Positions 56,304 through 64,000 of a stretch of DNA of 64,000 bases are shown here, one piece after another. The notes beneath the pieces are model-generated. The model did no database searches, was not told the DNA's origin, and saw nothing but the letters and a program-made list of their open reading frames with translations. The stretch covers positions 1,054,001-1,118,000 of the forward strand of contig JAGYXB010001748.1 in the NCBI GenBank assembly GCA_022495005.1, given 5' to 3'. How positions within the stretch are numbered: position 1 is the first letter of the stretch; every line of letters begins with the position of its first letter. Both the position numbers and the translations under genes were made by a program. This stretch comes from Rhyacophila brunnea (Eukaryota; Arthropoda; Insecta; Trichoptera; Rhyacophilidae).

Positions 56304-56484
56304 CAGTGATGGCAAATAGGTGGCATGCGTGCCCACTAGGCACGCCAAAAGTCTTCGACGGCACGCCAAAAAAATAAATTCCCTTTATTTTTTAATATTA
56401 AAAATGTTTATACCGGGAAAATATAAAATCAAAGCGAAATCATGTTGGACACACACTGGACAGTTAGTGTTATGATACACCCCT

Positions 56485-56603
56485 GTTACAGGCGGGCTTC
56501 TCCCGGTGTAAAATAATCATTTAGTAGCTATCAAGTCGAAACGTAACCCTGACCTCTAGAAACGGCTTCGTAAAACATCTAATCTGTTTCCTTGCTCAAC
56601 CAC
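56485..56603 (+). repeat. Dispersed repeat, copy 2 (copy 1 at 28627-28745)
   Basis: GTTACAGGCGGGCTTCTCCC to CCTTGCTCAACC, as at 28.6 kb, inserted in the left part of the hAT element. Copy 1 has no hAT sequence next to it, so this is an independent repeat. Confidence 0.82.
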
Positions 56604-57479
56604 GTAAGTATTTTTTTATTCATAAGTAAAGGCCTTCGTCCGGTGTGTGAAAATCATATACTGGGCGGAGGTGTAATTAAGATAAATTTAATTTGATTTA
56701 AAAAGTATAAATGATGATGGATGAAAGAGATAATTTTAAGACTAAATATAAGTATTCAAATATAATAAATTTTGCCGCGCATTGTGCGTGAAATCCTCGC
56801 GCGCCGGCGCCAGGGTCAGGCTCGTGATTCGCCGAATCAAAGATCATGCGATCAGATTTGGCCAATCACTAGTCCCTTTTACTAGTTGGCGTGGGTCTGA
56901 GGAATTTAAAAAGAGAAAAAAAGTTAGTAAGCGTCCCTTTTCCAATAGGATAGGACCTGCGACTATAATCGAAAAAACCCAGATATAAATTTGTGAAACT
57001 AAAAATCATAAGAAAATATAAGACCACGTCACGAACACGAAAGACCGAGTTTTATTTCCACTCTAATCGTTTATCCGGGAATCCGTGAATCCGGGGTTCG
57101 ATGGACACCTGAGCTAGCCGCTGGAACCCCGGGTATCTCAGTTACTGTAGGCCACCAGTGTGCCACACTCGATTTCTGTGAAAAGTCCCTTTTGTACAGT
57201 CAACCCTGTTGACAGTACCGCTGTGCGTTCAATGGCGAGTGTTTGTCGCATGTATTCAATTCTCTTTTCTTACGTATTTTTTTGTATGTAAAGTTATTCC
57301 TAATAACTTATTAGTCATGTTAATTACTTCAAATAAAACAACGTGTTAATTTTAATATCAAAATCAGTTTTAATCGCAGAAAATTGAAGTTCGTATTGTT
57401 GCCCCATTAAAATGTTACCGGAGAAAAGACAAAAACTACCAGATAGGAATTTTTTTATCATCTTGGACCATAGATTATG

Positions 57480-58679
57480 GTTTTATTAAACATGGATATA
57501 AAATTCGTTGCGGTTTGTGCTCTGAAATTGTGGCATTTTGAAACTCATCATAATGAAATTGCTAATAAAAACATTGAAGGAAGAAAAGAACTGATTTCTC
57601 AATGCTTAAGGATGACTAAAAATCAATCAATTGCATTATCAAAATATATGAAAACCCCAAACAACGTTACAGAAGCTAGTTTTGAATTTTCTTATTTATT
57701 TGCCCTGCATTTGAAACCATTTTCTGATTTTGAGAATTTTTTAAATCAGCTCCGTTAAAAATTTCGCCAACCTTGTTTCAAAATTTCAACGATAAAGAAA
57801 AAATCGTTAAAAGAATTCAAGAAATACAGCTCAGCGAAAATACTGTAAAAGAGAGACTAATAAAAATGAGTAATAATATTTCTAAGCAACTTCAAGCTGA
57901 CATAAATAGTTGCTTGGAAGAAGTACATGAAAATTATACAAACGATTTTAAAGAACTTTATGATACTGATTGGCTAACAAAGTTAGTGTTTTTTTACCGA
58001 TTTAACGTTGAATTTAAACTTTCCAAATAAAAAATTACAGGGTTGAGGGAAAACGATTGATGTCATGTATGGACAAATAAATGGATTTCAAATTAAATTA
58101 GATCAGTAGAGACCAAAAATCCGCCAATTTTGAATATTTTCCAAAACTTAAACAATTTTTAAACGAATAACAAATATTTGAAAAGATTACTTTTAATTAC
58201 ATAGATGAATTTTCTAAAATCCTTAATTCCATGAAACAACAGTTTTCACAAGGGTTTCAGAGTTTTAAAAATCTTCAACTATCCAGACATAATTATTCAA
58301 TATAGAAAATTTCTTTTCTTACCCTCTTGATCGGATGAAATTAGAAAATTTTGAAATATAAATTATTGATTTGCAATCTAATCCTATTTGGACTGAAAAA
58401 TTTGTAAACATGCGAAAATGTATTGAAGAATTGGAATCTCATCGGCGTTCTCAAATTGATAAATCGGAATGCCGAATTCAAAACATGGAAAAGCATGCCT
58501 GATACTTTTATATCTGTTAAAAAACTGTCAATCTCGTTGTTGACCATTTTTTCTTCCATGTACTCATGTGAAAGTATTTTTTCTATATTGAATCATGTAC
58601 ATTCAAAGACTACAAACAGGTTGATAAATGAAGATTCAGCAGCATGTATTAATTTGCAATCAACGACACATCAGCCTGA
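57480..58679 (+). pseudogene. hAT transposase, GTF2IRD2/ZBED-like, frameshifted
   Basis: Pieces in changing frames, in the right order: KLWHFETHHNEI (end of the BED-type zinc finger region), ASFEFSYLFALHLKPFSDFE, EIQLSENTVKERLIKMSNNI, WTEKFVNMRKCIEELESHR, then MPDTFISVKKLSISLLTIFS and SCESIFSILNHVHSK with a final QLQST-like end. The last part is the C-terminal dimerisation domain. Several frameshifts and stops separate the pieces. Confidence 0.85.
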
Positions 58680-59167
58680 TACGAGGGGAGTTCCATAAGT
58701 TCGCGGAATGGAACAGAAAGAAAAGAATATTCTGTACCCGGGAGGCATAGGACATCATGTCAATTTTTGCCACAGACTTTTCAACACAGGAATACTTTTT
58801 TTCCTCTATCTAGGCCCTAGAGGTATATAACAGTATCTCCAATTCGGTATATTAACAGAAATAGTAGTGTATAAAACAACACTATATCCATTTTCATTCA
58901 GGGGCATATAACACTATGTGGTAATGCAGTTATATGCCTTTAATTATTTATTTTTCCAATGACATCATATCCACATATCATTGTATGCCTCTAAGAACTT
59001 TTTCACTTTTAATCTATGGTAACTGATATTGGATGATTATTGAGTGTCAATTTCACGAAATATAGCAGCTATTTTCATATAAAAGACCCATATTTTTGTA
59101 ATGTAGTGTAATTATTGGTGTGGGAACTATATTTTTATAGTTTTTCATTTTTAAGTTTAACGAAATA

Positions 59168-59205
59168 ATGAGTTCGCGTGCAAATTGGATAATGTTGTCC
59201 ACCAG
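59168..59205 (+). pseudogene. Possible first exon of the 58737-61154 element
   Basis: ATG opens MSSRANWIMLSTR and meets CACCAG/GTAAAT at 59205. MSSRA at the start is reminiscent of some SHYCR-family proteins. The match is very short. Confidence 0.25.
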
Positions 59206-59458
59206 GTAAATATTCACTATCTCTTATCTCTATCACTTAGAATCTATCTACAGTAGATATGCTCTGTGAAATGATATATTTTTAAGTACTGAAGTGTTAG
59301 AATGAGTTGTTTGGTTTAAATTTATAGTCATATAATTTCAAAGAACTGTATTCTCCATACATAATTTACATGTTATTATTACCACCAATTATTATTTTAT
59401 TACAGTAACGATTAGGGAACATTTGAATGATACTCTGAACTGAAATTTTGCAATAGAG

Positions 59459-59815
59459 GGAAATACGTTGTTACATGCAGAGAGCTTCGATCAACAGCTT
59501 GTTGAAGAAGAGATGTCACGGAGAGTTGTAGCTTTCGAGATGTGGCTGTATAGACCCAATCTCAAAATTCCTTAGACTGACTGGGTCAAAACCAGGAAAC
59601 TACAGTACCTCGGCCACATTATGAGAGGACAAAAGTACAGCATTCCCCAGCTTGTCATTCAAGGAAAGAACAATGGTAAGCGTAACAGAGGATGACACCG
59701 CATTTCATGGCTTAAGAACCTCCGTGATTGGTACGAATGCAGCTCCACTGAACTGTTCCGGGTAGCAGATGACAAAGCTGAGATCGCCTTGATGGTGGCT
59801 GACCTCCGCTAGGGC
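59459..59815 (+). pseudogene. LINE (RTE-like) C-terminal fragment
   Basis: Frames read EEMSRRVVAFEMWLYR, then KLQYLGHIMRGQKYSIPQLV, GKNNGKRNRG, and ISWLKNLRDWYECSSTELFR with VADDKAEIALMVADLR. This is the characteristic tail of RTE-type endonuclease/reverse-transcriptase polyproteins (FEMWxYRR, LGHIMRG, GKRxxGRxRxSWLxNLRxW). It has internal stops. Confidence 0.8.
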
Positions 59816-59878
59816 ATGGTATAAAAAAAGAAGATACCCTTTGCATAACATACAAGACTAAACAAGTAATCATCGATA

Positions 59879-60715
59879 TTGTCATACCCCACACCCATTA
59901 ATAATAAAAAGTATAATGTCCTATTCGACAAATCAATCGAGGGTATTCAGGAGACAATCGACATGTTGCATGACAACTCGTCTCGCATTGGTTTGAAAAT
60001 CAACGTGAAGAAAACCAACGTTTTATGCAACAGCACCTGTCCTGATCCAGATTTCCCTCCGATTAGCGAGGGGAAAAATATCGAGAGCGGCGACAGCTTT
60101 AAATACCTGGGGGGTAGGTACACATCACGGGAGATGGCATTTTGGAGAGAGAGCTCGCTGTACGATTGGGAATGGCTGGACAAACATTCAACTCGATGCG
60201 GAATGTCTGGGACTCACGATTGTAGTCGGTCAAAACCAAATGTCGCCTATTCGACGCTTGCATTCTGACGATGCTGTTTTACAGTAGTGAATCATGGCAC
60301 CTTACGAAGGCTCAGAGCAACCATATACTGAGCTTCGAAAACAGATGTTTGCGACGGATACTGGGTGTGCGGGTGTGCTGTAGTACGACTTTAGGAGCAA
60401 CGAAGAGAACAATAAGAGAGCGCACCAAGCAGCCTCTCATCACGCTGAGAGTGAAGAGGCGGCGTTGGACCTGGCTCGGCCACGTGCTGCGGATGACAGA
60501 AAAGAATTTCAACCTGGCTTGCCTGTTCTTCAAACCAACCGGATTCCGGCGTCCTGGAAGGCCGCTAAATACCATCTATAGAGTGTATATGGCGGAGCTA
60601 CGGGATGCTGGTTTGACCTGGAACGATGCAAAACGACTGGCGAGCGACAGATATTCTTGGAGGCGCCACGTGATGTCCATATGCTCCAGCTAAGGGGCGG
60701 ATATGGCCGAAGAAA
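59879..60715 (+). pseudogene. Second LINE reverse-transcriptase fragment
   Basis: EGIQETIDMLHDNSSRIGLK, NVKKTNVL and FKYLGGRYTS come from the region after the RT catalytic box. A different frame from 60271 gives SSESWHLTKAQSNHI, CLRRILGVR, RRRWTWLGHVLRMTEKNFNL and RPGRPLNTIYRVYMAELRDA to stop at 60693. 14491-15003 is a diverged copy of the second half. Frameshifts rule out function. Confidence 0.82.
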
Positions 60716-60729
60716 AAGACTTTCTTGCC

Positions 60730-60835
60730 TTCATATTGTCATGATTTTTATAAAAAATTAAAACATGGGGCCAATTCTCATGATAATCCTGAATGTGACA
60801 TTCCTGATGACAACGAATCTGGTGGAATATTGTAA
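60730..60835 (+). pseudogene. Possible last exon of the 58737-61154 element
   Basis: Between the LINE end and the right terminal repeat a frame reads HDFYKKLKHGANSHDNPECD and IPDDNESGGIL before a stop, followed by an AATAAA at about 60862. It is acidic like a protein end. I do not recognise it. Confidence 0.25.
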
Positions 60836-61229
60836 ATCATTTTTTTTATTTCAGAAGTACAATAAAATTATATTTCATTCACTATATTATTCTTAAATTC
60901 CTCCATCATGTCCAATATTTCTCTAATGTTATGTATATTTACTTAGATGGACAAAACACCATGTCCATTATAAATTGTTTTATACATTTTTTTTAAATTT
61001 TTCATTTCTTAACATCTTTGTAGGTTTAATTGAACAAATAAATAAAATAAAAAGTTAAACAAATGTGTTTTATTTCAAAAACACATTAAAAAAATTGTTT
61101 TTATGCTCTCCTGTAAAGTTGTTAAAATGGACATGATGTCCTATGCCTCCCGGGTACACATATATATGTTTTACATTTATATTTTTCAATATAATCTCCA
61201 CGGGTATGAATCCACTTCTTAGACCTATT

Positions 61230-62060
61230 GATTAATTTTTCTAACCTTCATAAAAACAATTTTCCGATCAAAATGCTCGTTTACACCTGTAGGGACTCAT
61301 CATCAAAATGTTTTCTAAAAAAATAGTCTTTCTTCAAATTTGGAAACCGGTAATAATCACTAGGTGCCAGATTAGGAATGTAAAGAGAATGACGCAAATC
61401 CTGGAAGTCACATTTTTTCATAGCAGCCATTGCAATTTGGGCCTTGTGAACAGGTGCGTTGCAATGAAGCAAGACCATGCCTTTTGTTTTTTTACCCCTT
61501 CTTTTTACTTTAATAGATTATTTTAAGCAACTTAGAATATTAGCGTAGTACTGTTCCGTGATGTTGATGCCTTTTTGTTCATAATCTAATGTGGATTTCT
61601 TGTGAATCCCAAAACACTGTTGCCATCACCTTCCCAGCCGATGGTACGACCTTAAACTTCTTGGGGCTGAGCCACCCTTTTCATGCCACTGCATGTACTC
61701 CTGTTTTAACTCAGGGTCATAATGATGAACCTACGATTCATCTCCCATAATAATTTTGTTGATTAGTTCTTCTCGATTGACGCCAGACAGCTTTAAAAAC
61801 TGCTAAGAACATTCCACACGGTAAATTTTTTGATGTGGCATAAGCAGTCGCGGCACCCATCTTGCCCACCCTTTGACATCCCAAGATTTTCGAGTATAAT
61901 TCTGGAAATTGTTATTTTGGGTAGATTGAGCCTTTCTGCGATTTTGATTAGTTTTAGTCGACCATTTTGCATTAGGGCATCTTCGATTTTTAGTACCATT
62001 ATTCTTGTGTAGTGACGTCACTTGGCCTTCCACAACGGTCATCATCTTCTAATGACACTC
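61230..62060 (-). pseudogene. mariner transposase, frameshifted
   Basis: Read on the minus strand: NGRLKLIKIAERLNLPKITI (helix-turn-helix), WVPRLLMPHQK, a segment with VMATVF-like sequence in a shifted frame, VLLHCNAPVHKAQIAM, and IPNLAPSDYYRFPNLKKDYF. The last is the YSPDLAPSDYxxFPxLK region with the third catalytic aspartate. At the second catalytic position HDNAP reads HCNAP, so the residue is lost. Several frameshifts. Confidence 0.88.
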
Positions 62061-62639
62061 CACCTTGTTTCAATAAACGTGACCGTTTTTAAATCATGTT
62101 TTTACCACAACAAAGAGTGCTATAAACCAATTTCATTCACTTTTGGATAGTTTCCACACTTTTTCCATATTTTTTGAGGAATTTAATTACTGCACAGAGC
62201 TTAATAATATTTGACAATTTTTTAAATTATCATAGACTTGCATTTGTTCTTTTGAATATTGGAAGCGATTTAATAGAACAATCAACTTGAAATTGCACAA
62301 GTATACCTAAAAAGGAAAACCTAAAAATAAAAAAAATATTTTAAACCCAATACTTGCTACTTTCACCACCATTCTGCGAACTTATGGAATTGCCCTCGTA
62401 TAAAAAGTCTCGCAAATAACATGGAACAAAAAATAGTGTGTTTGTATATTTCCTTTCATTTTTTTTATATAGGTATTCAATAAACAATATAGTTACCAAT
62501 GTACCTAATTGTTTTTTTTATGTTCAATAAATATGATTTAAATTATATCATGAGTACACCTAAAAAAGAATGGCACGCTCTACAAAAACGGCTTATTTTG
62601 GCACACCGTCAAATCCTATTTGCCATACCTGCCTAAGGA

Positions 62640-63160
62640 CTGATATATTATATCGACTCTGCAGTACCTTGAATCTTCACAGTGATCGAGTGGTTTTGTT
62701 TTGTTTTCTTGCCTCTTTCAAATTAAGATGCTCCAAAATCCATGACTATTGTATCTGGACGACTGCTTATTTTTATTGTATTTTTCTTTTCTTGCATTGC
62801 CTGTCTTATCTACGTATATTATACTTTTTTATTTATTTTTTTTCCTCTTTTTAATAACTCTTCAATCATATTCATTACAGCTATACATAATATTTGATAT
62901 AATTTAATTTGATTTATTATGCTATACGTAATATTATGTCATACATAAAAAAGGCGTGCGTTAATCATTTTTCAAGTTTATTATTAAAATAATCATCAGT
63001 TAATTTACAAATATGGAAAAACACAAAATATCAGTAGATTCCTTGAATTTCGAAAAAAAAATCAAAAATTCCGTATATTGGCAAAAAATATCAGTAGATC
63101 CGCTGAAATTTCAATAGACATGGCAACGCTGCTCCTGCCTGTCAATATGAAGTCAAACAT
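62640..63160. other. No recognisable gene
   Basis: AT-rich, with open frames below 100 codons and no motif. Confidence 0.5.
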
Positions 63161-63162
63161 GT

Positions 63163-63351
63163 TTGAATTTGTTGCAGCCGCTGCAGCATATAAAACCATT
63201 CCAGGTTTTTGCGGAACACCTACCTATTCACGCTCAGCTACACTATTGTTCCGCAGAACATAGTTTAGGAAAACTTACAGTCCAGAGTGCTGAAATATTT
63301 ACAGAAGATTCCTTAGCTAAAACGCAAATCAGCAAAAGAAAAATGAAATAA
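63163..63351 (+). other. Possible coding fragment or terminal exon
   Basis: After TTTGAATTTGTTGCAG, a passable acceptor at 63178, the frame reads PLQHIKPFQVFAEHLPIHAQ and on to KTQISKRKMK and stop at 63349. AATAAA overlaps the stop. Composition is less AT-biased than the flanks. I do not recognise the product; it may be a transposon piece. Confidence 0.25.
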
Positions 63352-63826
63352 ATTTATGGTTTAATTCACGAGATAAACATTTTAAGTTTCCCATACATTA
63401 ACAAAATTTGAATTTAGTCATTTTCTTTATTTTATATTCCTTAAATAATTGGTAACCTTGGTAACAGAACAACAAAATTGTCTGAAAAGATTATCAGACA
63501 TTAAAAATTATCGATTTGAATTCAGATTTCATTGATAATTTTTACAATAAGTAATAATGGATGGTAATATTCTCAAAATTACATGAACCTATCTCATTCG
63601 AAGAAGAGATATTGTGTGAGGACTGTGCGGAGGTGAAAACATGTGTGCGGACACATTATGGCAGGTGTGCGCACGCACACCTTACAGGGAACATTGCTCT
63701 GAGGTTTTCCGTTTAAAGTGTGCATCATTAACGTTATATCATTTTGCGCAGAGCCTTTTTAATGTTTTAATACAATCCCAAATTATTGTCTTTGTGTTAT
63801 GTAAAATAATTAAAAAGGGATAGTGA

Positions 63827-64000
63827 GTTTGGGTGAAGAAGTGGCCAGATATGGTGGCAAATAGATTTGGTGGTCATGTTAGGACTGTCAATGTAACTTA
63901 TGCAAGTAGTATTACGAATCTGGATGTTACCCCGACATCAAGAAAAACTATCATACGGTATCCATTTGTCCAAATCGTTCCAAATGATGAGAGCGATGTT
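63827..64000 (+). other. Open frame running off the right edge
   Basis: 58 codons open to the window end, with ATG at 63851 followed by VANRFGGHVRTVNVTYASSI and ending IVPNDESDV. It could be the start of a gene or transposon protein. There is too little to identify. Confidence 0.3.

Larger units (their letters stand above)
58737..61154 (+). mobile_element. TA-flanked inverted-repeat element inside the mariner
   Basis: CCCGGGAGGCATAGGACATC plus ATGTC, 25 bp, has an exact complement ending at 61154, with TA at both junctions. AGGCATA/TATGCCT strings recur in the left subterminal part (58826, 58903, 58948, 58985). It contains LINE pieces in the middle and possible first and last exons of its own protein at the two sides. 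Superfamily not identified. Confidence 0.8.
58682..62398 (-). mobile_element. mariner element, split by a later insertion
   Basis: CGAGGGGAGTTCCATAAGTT at the left, the complement of CGAGGGCAATTCCATAAGTT at the right, TA on both sides. The repeats agree at about 27 of 30 bases. Without 58737-61154 it is about 1.3 kb, the normal mariner length. It is inserted into the 3' end of the hAT transposase. Confidence 0.9.
56304..62631 (+). mobile_element. hAT element, ~2.6 kb when later insertions are removed
   Basis: CAGTGATGGCAAATAGG at 56304 and the complement of CAGGTATGGCAAATAGG at 62631 agree at 15 of 17 bases. A broken hAT transposase lies between them. Subtracting the mariner (58682-62398) leaves about 2.6 kb, a normal hAT size. 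A convincing 8-bp duplication was not found (CCATAGAC versus CCTAAGGA). Confidence 0.6.

Overview
The window is AT-rich animal DNA with split genes and a very high load of decayed transposons. The base composition, the recurrent TAGGTACCTACC-type strings and the transposon mix look most like an aphid or a close hemipteran relative. That assignment is an inference from sequence character, not from a search. Nothing prokaryotic, viral or CRISPR-like was seen.

Three host genes can be modelled from exons with splice signals in consistent phase. (1) DOT1L, the histone H3 lysine-79 methyltransferase, minus strand: only its first three coding exons are present (27865-27948, 21195-21235, 17047-17185). 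The rest, including the catalytic core, lies beyond the left edge. (2) DDX51 (Dbp73D-type DEAD-box helicase of ribosome biogenesis), minus strand: complete in seven exons from 44318 to 34087, 620 codons, all helicase motifs present. (3) FICD (Fic-domain AMPylase of the endoplasmic reticulum), plus strand: complete in two exons, 52725-53752 and 54558-54891, 453 residues, with the Fic catalytic motif and the autoinhibitory glutamate.

Layout: 1-3765 holds a 116-bp satellite, a 16/17-bp minisatellite and a DNA transposon with exact ends. 3.8-17 kb is mostly featureless DNA with MITEs and a LINE fragment; it lies in the third DOT1L intron, which leaves the window. 17-28 kb is the DOT1L 5' part with MITEs, hAT and LINE pieces in the introns. 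28-33.4 kb holds hairpins, a short hAT element and a large fold-back element carrying a tandem array. 34-44.3 kb is DDX51, with piggyBac, pogo, SINE-like and hAT-type insertions in its introns. 44.7-50.1 kb is a nest of elements inside one 5.4-kb inverted-terminal-repeat element. 51-55 kb is three MITEs followed by FICD. 56.3-62.6 kb is a multi-level nest: a hAT element hit by a mariner, the mariner hit by a TA-flanked element, and that one holding LINE pieces.

The three host genes do not form a pathway. The most unusual material is a set of DNA transposons with subterminal repeats of their own terminal motif (1640-3681, 38595-39167, 44725-50132, 58737-61154). One of these encodes a broken protein of a family I know only as uncharacterised arthropod proteins. 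A fold-back element appears in two copies that carry different tandem arrays of about the same period.
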